From the NCBI GenBank assembly GCA_027943335.1, contig BSBK01002802.1, positions 1,135,501 through 1,199,500 of the forward strand: 64,000 nt of DNA. Reading direction: 5' to 3'. The notes under the pieces were generated by a model. It was given only the letters and a program-made list of their open reading frames with translations, ran no database searches and was not told the origin of the DNA. The position numbers and the translations under genes were made by a program. Below, piece by piece: positions 1 to 12,235 of the stretch; positions within the stretch are counted from its first letter, which is position 1; every line of letters starts with the position of its first letter. Source of the DNA: Chamaecyparis obtusa (lineage: Eukaryota; Streptophyta; Pinopsida; Cupressales; Cupressaceae).

Positions 1-3000
1 CTCTTTAACCTTCCTCAACATTTGTGTTATTAACACATTTCACTCTCTTTTATTCGATTAATCTTGAATTTTGTCAGCTATTAGATCATCATAACAAACA
101 TTATCTTCTACCTTGAAATCATAAGCAATTGTCTAGGTCATCAATTCAGTCGGCTGTTATAAACTTTATTTCTTTCTTTCACTTGGTCAATACCAGAATG
201 TGTCGGTGATTACTTGCTCGGTTAATACTATACTTGGTATACACTACACTAGCTTAGTGTATACAAAAATCTTCATTTACCGACCACATAAACTTGTTCA
301 GTTCTGACCTTCAATACATAAGAAAATCATGTAATACAATCAAGTCATCAACATGATGCCATAGACTCATCAATAAGTTACCCAATGTATACCATAGCCA
401 TATCTTTCATATCCATCTCATCTTCATGTAGATATCTGATTCCTTTACCAGTTTCCTTCTTTAGATGTTTGTAACCATCATGATAACTATAGTCAAAACT
501 TAGTTGACAACAATGACAATACATTGACTGATTTAATTGTCTTACATATCACTTTAGTAGCTCGGTGATCATTAATCGTTGTCTTTCACTTGTCCATTCT
601 TTCAATCAAGATATTCAATCAGTTGTAGGTTATCAAGCAAAAAATAATCTATAAGATGAAACTTATAAATCAATGTCACAAATACATTACACGACAATTA
701 GATAAAACATATCAAATAGTAGGCATGATAAACACATTGGCTAGAAATGAGAAAGAACAAATAGAACTTTGCCTCAAATATAGACAAATTTAAATGTCAA
801 TGTCACTTCAAATAGTTAGAAATGCTTAGGTAAGCACATGAGACAGTAGGCTAGGCATATTCCATCATTGCGGCATACAAGAGCATGGACAAACAATGGT
901 TTAGGGGCAATAAGTCCCTAGTTTTAACATGGATTGATATAATGATAAGAAGGATATGCCTCTATAGTGTTACTATTAATACATGAAAGACACATAAACA
1001 CACAATAATATAGGGAAGGAATAATACATAATGCCGCCAAATGTGATTTTATGGTTCTTAGATCATGTTTAGGCAAGCATAATAGTATGGTATTTGGTTG
1101 TCAGAGTACATGTCAAAGTGATTGGCCCATATGGGTAGCATAATGCAATGGGGAAATATTAGTGTAATGTGCCTAAATAAGGCCATAATAAATTTAAATC
1201 CTTTACCAAGCATTAGGTTGGATGACCCTCAATGACTAGGTGACATGGTAGTGATAAACAAAAAATGGATTGATGGATAAGCTTGTATGCATATATATGA
1301 CTAAGATGTAATTGTGACTATATATAAAAATTTGGTTACCCCTAATATAGGAAATATGGCACAACATATTTGAGAAACTATATGGGGCAGATAAGAAAAA
1401 GATCAATGAACAACGACTTTCAACGTATGGTGGTCATCAATAGTATTGCTAAAGATGCATAATGTAAATTGATTTTTCACCTAGGTTTGTTGTCAAGAGT
1501 GGATAAGCCAAAATTGTTTTGGAAAATTGATAAGTAACTATGAATGGTCCAATCTAGTTAGGCCAAAATATGCCACAATTTTCTTTCTTGTCATTTGGAT
1601 TTTTGGGATTTACATTGTAGATGCACTTTCAGCAGACCAGTTTAAAAAAAAAATTAAAGTCGCCTCCCATAAATTTTCCCCTAATGTGTTCCCAGATTTC
1701 TCTAATAATATTTCTTTGAAGATTGAATATGTTCGAAATGGAAAGTTCCATCATGTAGATCCAAGTCTGAGATAATTGGGAAAATTCATCAGCCTCGAGT
1801 TTTTAGAATTCAAAAGATCTTCAGTGCAGATCATCAAGGCTAGATTCAAAGAGGTAAAGATCGAGACATTATGATCATTTGATGAAGAGATGTATGCGAG
1901 CATGCTATGTTAAAAAATGCTTCATATATTTAAAGAGGTCGATGACATGAAGATTTATTTATAAATATGAAGTTGTGTATGATAATAGTGCTCAAGCTCT
2001 CAAACCGATTCTTATAGTTGTCCATGTTCAATGCTTGAAAGAAAGAGATTTATGAGATTTTGCATATGCCCTAGAAAGAAAGGAAGGAACACATTCATAT
2101 AAATCAAGTATGGAAGCTTGAATTAAAAGCATTGATGAAAATAGATCATACTCACACATTACAGTCAAATATTTCCTAAAATGTTAATCCTATCACTACC
2201 TCTAAGTGTTAATCCCAAAAGCAATGCAAAATTAGAATTGGGATGTAGAAGTGGATTTTGCATTTTCCGCCAGGGAGAAGCTAAATGGTGATTTTCCACC
2301 ATGGAGTAGTGGGATGTGAGAAATCCGATTTATGGTGAAAAGGTGTGAGTTTTGGCAATTAAATTGCTCCAGCAGTGAGTTTTATGGATCAATCAAGCAA
2401 GGGAGTAGGCGTAGTGGAAAATTCAATTTCCGCTGCACCTTTCGCAGTCCATTTCCAATTTTCCGCTTTGGAGAAGCCAATGTCTAGATTTCTACCAAAG
2501 GCCAGAAGAAGTCAAATTTTGGAATCCTGCCCAAGTTGAGCTTGGCATTCGAGGATGAATTTAAACAATAGAAGTCTCAAAGGTTTATATAGAAGCTGAA
2601 TGCACCAGTTCCTCCGAGAGTTCACACTTACATCAGAAGGAGGTGGAAAATGAAGCTTCTTCTACTCTGGAGTAGTCAAATATGAGATTTCTACCACAGG
2701 GAAGCACAAGTTCAAAATGCTGCCAGCGGTGAAGTTGATCATGGGATTCCTAATAAATTGAATGAGTGATTATCATGGGTATCTAATTGTACATTGAGGA
2801 AATTGATTGTATCTCCATGGTTTAGGCAACATCTTGAGGCCGATCAAGTGTGAAAAGAAAAGGTTGTAGATAAAGCCACCATCGGAAAAGATTGATATAC
2901 CTCCACGATGCTTATGACAGAGATATGGGGAGAATCATTTCTTCCTGTGCTCCGCAATGCTCGGGCTTTTTTCTTTGAAACCTCAAAGCCGATGCTCTAA

Positions 3001-3871
3001 GGTATAGATGTCAATGTCATAGATTGGATAATTTCTTTTGAATGAATAAGATACATGATGTAGAAGCTTAGATTCATGGGAGGCATCTTCCTTTGTCAAA
3101 AGATCAACTCATATGCATAGCCACCATGAGTGTCAAAACATAGGTCTTGGGTGATAAGAAAAACATGGTATGCACAATGCAAGCAATATGTTTGAGCTCG
3201 GTACTCATAATGAAACTAAAAATATGCAAGAAAGGACATCAACACAATATTTAATGAACACAGGGGTTCTCTATCCATAAGTTTTCTCGAGGGGCAAGAA
3301 GGAGAACAAGCTCGCATCTACTCGTAAAGGAAAAATGTCATATCTTGAAGAATGGGCATGTTTGAAAGAGATCACACTCTCCATTTGGCGTGGAGTTAAA
3401 CATCATATTCGGTCTGAGAATGATTGGCAGAGTTGAAGCCGAACTAGTCCACATCGATTTATGTGTGTGGTGCTCGTGCCTTCCCAAACAAGTGTACAGG
3501 AGCCACAATCCGTCTTCTCTTATCGATGATAGATGAGTGAATTGCTTGATTTAGAAGTCCATATCTTTATCATTTGTCATATGTTCGAGCCGACAAGATG
3601 GATGGAATGCTCAGGCATGATATAATCTCCTCAAGTTAGCTTAATGTGAAGAAAAAAATGTTGAAGATGGTCTCGATATCGGGTACATGAATCTTGATCC
3701 CAATCAAGCACCGAGAGGATGGTGTCAAGTGAGCTCAATTAATAGTATGGTGCTACACTAAGCCTCTTGTCTTGGAAAAATCAAAGTGATTAAATCCAAA
3801 TCAAAAATATGATCAAACACTGAGATGAATAGAGTCGATGACCATTTGAACATCAAGAAGTTCAATGCTTG
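1..3871. other. Gene-free flanking DNA
   Basis: I see no convincing coding region here. The longest open frame is 82 codons (1527-1775) and has no recognisable motif. Several CTCGGT/ACCGA words between about 150 and 600 resemble the upstream parts of the solo LTRs elsewhere in the window, so a decayed LTR is possible. Between about 2240 and 2700 loose copies of TTTTCCRCCnnGGAGWAG recur, without clean periodicity. The sequence joins directly to 16973 once the inserted chromovirus and one TSD are removed. Confidence 0.6.
237..264. repeat. 10 bp perfect inverted repeat (hairpin)
   Basis: GTATACACTA at 237-246 is matched by its reverse complement TAGTGTATAC at 255-264, leaving an 8 nt loop. It may be a remnant of a transposon end or chance AT-rich symmetry. 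No TSD or element could be tied to it. Confidence 0.5.
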
Positions 3872-3876
3872 TAGAC
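3872..3876. repeat. Target-site duplication TAGAC, left copy
   Basis: The five bases directly before the 5' LTR are identical to the five directly after the 3' LTR (16968-16972). This is the hallmark of a single integrase-mediated insertion. Confidence 0.95.
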
Positions 3877-4734
3877 TGTCATGCCCCTATCTGCTTCTAG
3901 CTTGGTTTTCTTTTATTCTGCATCTTTATTTAGTACTACTAGGATGGATTTATGTCTTGGTTCGGATTTGATATGTTCAGACTCTTTTGGTTAGAAGTAG
4001 ATTATAACTTTGTTCTAACTTCGATTTATATCTCAGACAGATTAGGGATATTTAGTTGGCTATTAATTGTTAATTTTGGTTAGACTATGACATTGGATTT
4101 AATTTAATATCTGCAGACACTGTCTTTTCTGAATTATCCATTTCTCTGTTGACTTTGGTACTTGGAAATTTGTGTTACTTGGAAGAAGGATGAGGAATTC
4201 TTATACTGCAATTAAGTTTTCATTTATGAGGATTCGATGTTATATTGGTCTGTTATTGTGAAGGAAAATATGGTTAATTTTATGTTTAATGCTACTGTAT
4301 AAATGATTTTATTATGTTAGCATTTATTTAGTGAAAATTGAAATTTAAATGGATATTAAGAAGTCTATTATGTTAGAATGAGTTAGTGGGAAGATATGTG
4401 TTAAATTGGAAGGGGAATTAATAATATCCTAACTTTCTTTGTTTTATGAATAGCAAGTTTAGATTAGTGAATTGTTTAACATTGGTTATGACTTTGAGGT
4501 ACTCCCTTTGGTGTCGTGAACTTGGATTAATATGGCTATGTTATAATATGTTCACTGTGCCAAGTTATTTGTTTTTGCTATGTTCGAATGTTAGTGGGAA
4601 TTGGTTGTTATTCGCACATGTGAATTACTCCGAGCATGGGTAAGTGGGAGTTCTCGATAAGTATGAGTACTGCAATAACAGCTGTCGCTGTGTTAAGTAA
4701 AGGTGGCAGTGAAAGATTAGTTTTGGTTTTAATG

Positions 4735-5772
4735 CAGCTACGTCATGTTTATGGGAATTCAATGACTTTAGTTCGCTGTCGGTCATTTGCTTTGGCAAGG
4801 TTTTGTTTCTCTGTTGAGGTGGTGGGTTTGATGCCTGGAAAGGTTGTGGAAATGGAGTCAATTTGTTCAGTTTGGAGAGGAATATGGTTGTATACTTGTG
4901 CATTATTAATGGGGATTCTCCATTTTGCATTTCATGGTTCTATTTTTGGTTTTCGAGCTATCTTTTGGAAGCACTATTCGGTTTTGGTGCTTATGAAACG
5001 AGCTCTGTCACGGGGTGCTCGATTTCGTTGCTTGGTTCTTGGTCTTTTTCGGTGGGTTTAGCTTTGCTGAGCAAGGAGTTGGTTTTGGTGTAGCTCGCCA
5101 GTTGGGAGTGAGGTCTTTGGCTTCAACTTTGAGTTCAGAACACCCCCACTCTGTTATAAAGGCAGGGGCATTCTCTAACTCTACTCTTGCTATCTTTATG
5201 AATCTGGTTATAAAATTCATTTAAATGGTTTATATTCCGATTATGCAATGTGATTAAAATGTTATTGTGTACTGTAGAAAAGTCTTTCAATGTGTGTGTG
5301 GTTTTGCACATTGCAGTGTAATGTTCACTATGTGATAAATTGGTATTTCGGTGTGTGTTTTGGTTCAGTTGTTTAGAATATGGTTTTTGAGTTTGTCGAA
5401 ATGGTGATACTATTTTATAGGAGTATGGTAGCATAAGGTTTCCTAAAGTTTGGGGGGGTTTGTGTGTTTCACTGGTTCATGTTGGTTGTCGTGATCTTAG
5501 TAATGGGAACGATAATGGTTTGTGTAAGGAAGTAGCAATGGAGAGTGAAGACTGTGAAGTTGTCGTCTCTCTACTGCCAGTTTTGTTTACCGAGCTTTGG
5601 GAATGTTGTTTTGTGATCGGGATTAGTTGTTCTGGTATCAATATTGGTCTTGTCACCGGGTATTTGGGTTTTGAGTATCCTGGTTTTATTGCATTCTCTA
5701 TTTGGTATAGTTCTCAGTTTCTGTGGTTCCTAGGTTATTATGGGTGTGTTACCTTGGTGAGAAGTTTTCTTG
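4735..5772 (+). other. 1038 bp block present only in the 5' LTR
   Basis: The 3' LTR jumps from ...TTTTAATG directly to GCAATGTT... (14557-14568). The 5' LTR has 1038 extra bases at that point. The dinucleotide TG occurs at both edges (4733-4734 and 5771-5772), which fits a microhomology deletion from the 3' LTR. No TSD or LTR-like ends suggest a transposon insertion. Internal frames such as 4636-5061 and 5460-5828 are open but unrecognised. Confidence 0.8.
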
Positions 5773-6509
5773 GCAATGTTGGAACATTAAGTGAATTCAT
5801 ATTGTATACCCGGTTTCATATTATTTAGTTGGAAGTTTATTTTGTTTAGTAAGCACAGTTAATATTCATTGTGATGCCACTGTTGGAATGTTGTATTTCT
5901 TGTCTTGTCGAGCATTGGTATAGGGAAGCTTTGATAAGTCGTGGTTAGAGATTCTGTAGAATGCATCTCTTTGTCTAGTAGCTTGTAGTATTGGGCTCGA
6001 GAGATGGAGATTTGGTTACCACGAGGTTTTGTAGAGTATGGTCATCGTATGATATATGTATCGGTCTCTGGTGTAAGTGGTTGATATGAATGTTCTCAGT
6101 TCTATGTTCTAGATGGAGGTAATTAAGTTTCGGTTACTATTACTGCAGCTTTTGTTAAGGAGGATTGCTGGGTCTGTTGGTAAATTCTATTAGGAATCAA
6201 GTTCTTTTGGATGATCATGCTGTAGCAGGGAAAAGAACATGGTTTTGTTTCTTGGTGCTATGGTATTCTCGATTGATGTGGGGTTTATTATGGAAATCTC
6301 TGTTGTCACATTACTCTTTCATAGATTTAGTTATGATTTGGTCTGAAGGCTATTTGATGGCTACTGTTGCAGTATATTTGCTGTCTGTGGAATTTTTGGA
6401 GTTGTATCAGTAACTGATAATTTATATTTAGATTGGAATATATGATTTCATGTTTTTTGATTGTATTACAACTTTGATATAGTGCTCTGTACTCTGAATT
6501 AATGCAAGG

Positions 6510-6513
<4 letters not shown>

Positions 6514-6592
<79 letters not shown>
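6514..6592. repeat. (TA)n microsatellite in the 5' LTR
   Basis: About 79 bases of uninterrupted TA. A second short TA run lies at about 6688-6712, followed by imperfect copies of a TATATGTATATAYACGTA-type segment. Confidence 0.95.
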
Positions 6593-6593
<1 letters not shown>

Positions 6594-8129
6594 TTATAGG
6601 AACGTATATGTATATATGTATATACACGTACTGTGAGTGTATATGCATATGTATATATATGTGTGTGAACCTATACGTATGTGCATACATATATATATAT
6701 ATATATATATATTTGTAGGAATGTATATGTATATATGTATATACACGTATCGAGAGTGTATATACATATGTACATATATGTGTTTACACCTACAAGTATG
6801 TACACAAGTGACTTGGTAACAGAGATAACAGGATTGATCAAGTGTATTTTTATATGGGCGGTAATTATGTAGTTAATGTGTAATCCTGCATTATTCTTTG
6901 GTATTTAAGTTGATCGTTAACTTTCTATGGATTCACAAATAACTCTGTTAGTTAGAATGTGACCGTAGAATGGAATTGAATCTTAGGTATTTTTGTTGAC
7001 AATAGAATTGAATGTTTCCATTTTTTTGTTATTAAATTGCAATTAGATATTAGGAATTGGATATTAATTTTGCTTAAGTTATTCTTTGAGTGATGAAAAG
7101 AAGATGCTTGCTGTGGCTATTTTTGGAAAGTGGTTTCATGGATGTATGTGGAAATTTCAAATGGATGTTTCAGTATTATGGATTCAGTTGTTAAGTATAC
7201 ATTATTAGTTGAATTGGTTATTCAGATTTTTACTATGGTTAGCTATTTTGGTAGTATGAAGTGTTTTAAGATAATGCAAGTGTGATCCTTAGTAGGGGAA
7301 GCTGACTTTTGTCTAGAGCCTGAAGGTGAAAGAATATCTGTCAGTTAATTACTAAGTGATAATTTAATAATTCATGGGCTATGGGTTTCATTTAAAAAGA
7401 TAAAATATGTTGCCCTGATTACTTGCACATGTTGGTGAAGTAAGGGAATGGTTTTACCTTATTGCTTGGAAAGAATAAGGCTGGCATAATGAATTTTTTG
7501 AGTTTCCTATTGGTTACTGATCGTTGATTCTTATGTAGATACCCAAAGCTAGTGGATCATCACCTTGTCATTTTCTTTGCGAGTTTATTTCTGTTGATTA
7601 GAAATGAAATGTTTCTTGTAATGATGAAATATGACTGTTTTTATATGCATGGTTCAGATTATTTTGTTAAGGTTTTAACTTGTATGATGCAGATGCTTTG
7701 GAGGTATTCCATTATCTTAGACTATTTGACTAAGCCCTGTTTGTTGTGGTTGTTTTATATCTTGGTGTTTTCAGGATTCTAGGTGAGGAAAACTATGTTT
7801 TTGGGGGAATGGTTGACTGCTGTAAAGATTTATGGAAAACATATTATTACCTGGTTACTGGTTATCAGTACAGTGCTTAGGATATCTAGGATCAATTAGA
7901 TGTATTCTGGAACTTTTAGTATGTTTGTATTAAATGTTGAGTATAATGATATACTCTCATGTAATTGATTACCTTGGATATTTAAATAACTGATTATGTC
8001 AGTTCATTTGTAATTTGGTTCTATGTTGTACCTTGTTTATAAATTTTTTTGTTGTGTTGTTCAGGTTTATTTTATTGGTTCTCCTATGGTTGTTTATTTT
8101 TATTTGGTTAGTAGTATGGGGTGTTACAT

Positions 8130-8141
8130 TGGTATTAGAGC
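8130..8141 (+). other. Primer binding site, initiator-Met tRNA type
   Basis: TGGTATTAGAGC begins two bases after the 5' LTR. The usual plant Met primer site is TGGTATCAGAGC, so there is one C-to-T change. It marks where minus-strand DNA synthesis would start. Confidence 0.9.
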
Positions 8142-8872
8142 CTAGGTTTGAACACTAGGGGCTCGGGGTTTAGAAAAGGGGTTATATCTCTTTGCTTCCG
8201 TTAATGATTTTCCTTCTCTTTTATTATTTAAGGTCTTGAGCATGCCTCCTGTCACAAGAGGTGCCCGTGGGCGCGGTGATCCAGTTGATGCTGGAGTTGG
8301 TAGAGGTAGGGGCAGACGTCCAGGACATGGCCGGGGTAGAGGGCAAGATCACCAAGGTGGGTTTGGAGTTGATCAAGGTGATCAGAGAGAACCTCAGGCT
8401 GAAGTTCTCCAACGGATACTTGATAGACTTGATGATATTGAAGCTAGGAACAGTGTTCCCGGTGGGGGAGCAAATGCAAATGCTAATGTGGTTCAAGTTC
8501 CTAATGCAAACCTGGCTGTTGCTGAGAATCCTGTTGCAAGGGCTCAGTTGAAGGACCTTTCTAAGTTCAAAGGACCTATCTTCTATGGAACCGAGGAAGG
8601 TACCGCTGCTGAAGCATGGCTGCTAAACATCGAAAGATGTTTTATCCTCCATGATTATCAGAGTAATGTTAGATTTTGCTGGACTGTTATGCAGCTCAGA
8701 TCCTTTGCTTCCATATGGTGGAACATGGAACTTGAGCATCTTGGAGTCAACATTTCTCAAGTCACTTGGGAATTGTTCGTTGAAAGGTTTCGTGAGAGGT
8801 TCATGTCAGAATACTGGCAGCAGGCTAGATCTGAGGAATTTTTCAATATCTCTCAGGGTAATGCTACTATGG

Positions 8873-8877
8873 ATATG
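8873..8877. repeat. TSD ATATG, left copy, in gag
   Basis: ATATG at 8873-8877 is repeated at 9732-9736. Removing the insert and one copy brings the two gag halves back in register, so the insertion post-dates the chromovirus. Confidence 0.93.
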
Positions 8878-9731
8878 TGATGTAGGAGCATCCTGGGTGT
8901 AAGAGCAATCTTGCATCACCCAAAAATATTTTTGTTTTTGTATTCAATAAGGGCTATCTTGTGCAGAGTTGCCATTTATGGAAACTTTCTATTTTTAGTA
9001 AGTTGGTCTTACGATCTTGGAATGTTCTAATTTTACATGTGGAGGTTCATCTCAGTCATATCAGCCTACCAGCAAAGTTTCATGGCTAGATTAGGTCTAG
9101 TTTTGAAGATATTGAAGATTTTCGGTATTGGCAGCAAGGTACATAAACTTTGAACTTAGTTTTGAAGGCTTTAGAGGCCCCGGATGAGGTTGAAAATTTG
9201 GGTGACAGGTGCTTTACATGGGTCAAGCCTATAGAGCGCTTCGTGGCATTTCCAGAATGGGGTTATAATAGCCAATCGGGTCAACGGGTGATGACTTATG
9301 GTCTTCGGAAGTTGGGTCACCTGAAATGGCGAAAAATAATTTTTCTTCAAAATTTCTGTTTGGGTTTCAAAACTCATTTTGAGCCGACTTTGATGTAATA
9401 AATTGTAAAATAAAATAATTCTAAGTTTGGTCGGCCCTAAGGGCTAAATTTCTAGAACCTTCTTGGGTGGTGGAAATTGCTTATATAAAGAAGGCCCGTA
9501 GTGTTGTCTAGGGCAGTTCTAGGTAGTAGGTCTGGGTATTGATTCGGGGCTTTGTCCTATAGAATATTGTAAGGGAATGCCCATGTGGCTTTGCATATTG
9601 TAATTCTGAAAGTTTGTAATTCCACATTTGTGGAGATAATAAGAAGCCAATTTTCTATTCTTGCATATTATTGTTGTTGTTTCTCTATTTCTGTTATGTG
9701 TTTGTGGTATTAAGGGGAGCACCCTTCATCA
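8878..9731 (+). mobile_element. Solo LTR (854 bp) nested in gag
   Basis: It begins TGATGTAGGAGCATCC and ends CCTTCATCA, with TGATG/CATCA inverted ends and a 5 bp TSD. There is no coding content or second LTR, as expected after LTR-LTR recombination. A TATATAA box sits at about 9482-9488, so its sense is plus. Its first 16 bases and a downstream CCAAAAATAT match the reverse complements of the LTRs at 27474-28445 and 35288-36253, so all three belong to related families. Confidence 0.9.
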
Positions 9732-10378
9732 ATATGTATGAGAGGAGATTCTTTGAGTTGAAGAAGTACTCCAGTTGGGCAGAACATGAAAAGCCATTAG
9801 TACAACATTTTATTAGGGGATTAAATCCCAAAATTGGAGAAGAGTGCGTACTTTCAAGCCTAAAACTATTCAAGAAGCCTCTAATCAAGCCAAATTGACT
9901 GAGATGAAGTTAGGTTTCAGTGGAGGTGCGATCAAGAGTGCAGCGAATCCTCTTGTTCAGAATAGTAGCAAGAGCCAGAGGTTTTCTCAAGGCAATTCAA
10001 GGGCAGCTTCAGGTGGTTCTAGTGGCAAGTTCATGAAAAGGAAGTTTGGAAAGTTCTCTAAGTCCAACAAGAGTTTCAAAGTACTTGAGCAGCCCAAATC
10101 ATTTTTGTCTTCACAAAGTGGACAACAGAGCAATGTATCTCCTCCAAAAAATTCAGTGCAGCAAAAGAGTATCAAGAGAGGAGTGGAATGTTACCACTGT
10201 GGGCAGTTGGGTCATTTTTAGTGGAATTGTCCCCTTCATGGCAACAACCAAGGTAGATCTAGGGCAGCAGGTTCTGAGGCCACTGTAGGTGATTCTGGAA
10301 GGAACCACTGTATTTTTGCTACCGTAGATCAAAGGCAGGCTGATCATCAGAATACCATAATCGAAACAAAAGGTAATT

Positions 10379-10774
10379 GCCAAGGTAAGAAAATTTCCAT
10401 TTTGTTCGATTCTGTGGCCACCGACTCATTTATTTCTTCAAATTTGGTTAAACAATGTGGAACTATGAATAAAGCTGAGTGGGCATGGCAAGTTGAGTTG
10501 GCATCAGGATCTAAGGTAGAAACAGGGTTAGTGGTTGTAGATTGTAAGATTCGACTTAAGGCTTTTACTACTTCAGTTAGCCTTAGAGTTATTCCTTTGG
10601 GTTCGTATGATGTTATTCTTGGAATGGATTTGGCTAGACCAGCATTCAGCTGTCATGGATTGCAGAGAAAAGATCATCAGATGTATTGATGATTGTGGAA
10701 CAACCAAGTAAATTTTAGGTATTAAGAGACCTATTTTAGTTAGGACCGTTTCTGCCAAACAACTCAAGAAGTGC
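10379..10774 (+). pseudogene. Protease region of the chromovirus
   Basis: This stretch matches a retroviral-type aspartic protease. It starts near ILFDSVATDSFIS (10400-10438), includes VIPLGSYDVILGMD (10588-10629) and runs into the linker before reverse transcriptase. Family members have D-S/T-G at the active site. Here the third codon is GTG, giving DSV, which should abolish catalysis. One extra T in the run at 10629-10631 shifts the frame where family members read MDWL. Downstream coding continues in the new frame. Confidence 0.85.
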
Positions 10775-12235
10775 TTGCGCATGGGATGCAAACTGTTTGC
10801 TGTTTCTATCAATGATTTTGATGAACCTGTTTCTTCTAGTACCAACTTGGATCATCCAGTTTTGAAGGAGTTTTCAGATATCTTTGTTACTGAGATTCTG
10901 GGAATCCCTCCTAAAAGAGAAATTGATTTCAGGATTGATCTTTTGCCTAGTACTGAGCCTATTTCTAAGACTCCTTACCATATGACCACTCAAGAGTTAG
11001 TGGAACTGAAGGTTCAACTTGAGGAATTGCTGGAAAAAGGGCTCATAAGACCTAGTGTCTCACCTTGGGGAGCACCTGTCATCTTTGTCAAAAAGAAGGA
11101 TGGTTCTCTAAGGCTGTGCATAGACTTCAGGCAACTGAATAAAGTGACCATCATAAATAGATATCCTTTGCCTCGCATCGATGACTTGTTTGATCAAGTG
11201 AAGGGTGCTAAGGTGTTTTCCAAAATTGATCTCAAATTTGGATACCATCAACTAAGGATTCAAGAAGCTGATATCCACAAGACAGCTTTTCGTACCAGAT
11301 ACGGGCATTATGAATTCACAGTAGTACCTTTTGGACTAACAAATGCACCATCAATTTTCATGAGCCTAATGCATGGTGTATTCAGGGCTTTCCTTGACAA
11401 GTTTGTTGTGGTATTTCTAGATGACATCCTTGTGTATTCGGATTCTTTTGAAGAGCATGAGCAGCATTTGAGACTAGTTTTTGGATGTCTTTGTAGGAAC
11501 CAGCTTTTTGCCAATCTCGAGAAGTGTGAGTTTTTCAAAACTGACATTAGCTATCTTGGTCATATTATCACAGGAGAGGGTATAGCTGTGGATCCGGCCA
11601 AGATTAGGGCAATTGTTGAGTGGCCAGTGCCTACCAATGTCTCGGAAGTGCGAAGCTTCATGGGATTAGCTAGCTACTATAGAAGATTTGTATCTAATTT
11701 CTCTCGAATAGCTCATCCCATCACATCACTTCAGAGAAAGGGAAAGCAATTCATTTGGACAGAGGAATGTGAAGCAACATTTCAGCGTCTCAAGGAATGC
11801 TTAACTAGTGCTCCAGTGTTAGTAGTACCTGATCCATCTAAGGCATTTGTTGTTTGTACGGATGCCTCATTAGATGGAATAGGAGCAGTGTTGATGTAGG
11901 ATGGTAGAGTCATTGCTTACGAATCCAGGAAATTAAAGAATCATGAAGTCAACTATCCTACGCATGATTTGGAGCTTGCAGTTGTAATGCATGCATTGAC
12001 CAAATGGAGACATTTCTTATTGGGTCAACATTTTGAGTTGCATACATATCATAGAAGTCTTCAGTATTTATTCACACAACCCAATCTTAATGCTCGTCAG
12101 CGCAGATGGATGGAGTTTCTGTGTGAATATGACTTTGAAGTAAAGTATGTGTAGGGCAAGGAAAAAAAAGTGGTTGATGCACTTAGTAGAAGACGTCACA
12201 AACTTTCTTCTTTAACCCTCACAGTGGATCTTAAG
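10775..12235 (+). pseudogene. Reverse transcriptase and RNase H of the chromovirus
   Basis: The RT would copy the element's RNA into DNA. Visible blocks include [18 protein letters not shown] (about 11060-11120), [24 protein letters not shown], the catalytic [10 protein letters not shown] (about 11411-11440) and [12 protein letters not shown]. RNase H follows with [14 protein letters not shown], then HDLELAVV and a terminal DALSRR. TAG codons interrupt at 11897-11899 and 12152-12154; the surrounding frame continues through both. The conserved RNase H DH near HTYHRSLQYL has Tyr in place of Asp, another damaged catalytic position. The 374-codon open stretch is the longest surviving piece of this pol. 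Confidence 0.94.

Larger units (their letters stand above)
3877..8128 (+). repeat. 5' LTR of the chromovirus (4252 bp)
   Basis: It starts TGTCATGCCC and ends GGTGTTACA, and it matches 13703-16967 along its length. By eye there are about 8 substitutions in the first 550 bp, roughly 1.5 percent, so insertion is recent relative to other elements here. Two large differences separate the LTRs: bases 4735-5772 are absent from the 3' copy, and the TA-rich microsatellites differ in length. Several open frames of 60-140 codons lie inside, but none has a recognisable motif and I do not treat them as genes. Confidence 0.95.
8242..10378 (+). pseudogene. gag of the chromovirus, interrupted
   Basis: Gag would form the virus-like particle. 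The first ATG is at 8242, followed by a Gly/Arg-rich stretch (about residues 5-40). The retrotransposon-gag core has AEAWLLNIERCF near 8608 and SEEFFNISQGN near 8830. The frame stops at 8878 because a solo LTR is inserted (8878-9731). Gag resumes right after the duplicated ATATG with YERRFFELKKYS, and continues with HFIRGLNPKIGEE. A one-base shift near 9843 moves it to another frame, which carries a Lys/Ser-rich region and a CCHC zinc knuckle beginning CYHCGQLGHF (near 10190). A TAG follows immediately (10219-10221), where a Gln codon fits. Confidence in family is high; function is lost. Confidence 0.88.

Noticed and set aside
4446..4643. 65-codon frame found identically at 4446 and 14272 as a conserved small protein
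   Set aside because: The identity is explained by the two LTRs being copies of one sequence; no motif supports coding.
4636..5061. 141-codon open frame in the 5' LTR as a possible gene
   Set aside because: It overlaps other open frames on both strands, has no recognisable motif, and lies in LTR sequence partly missing from the other LTR.
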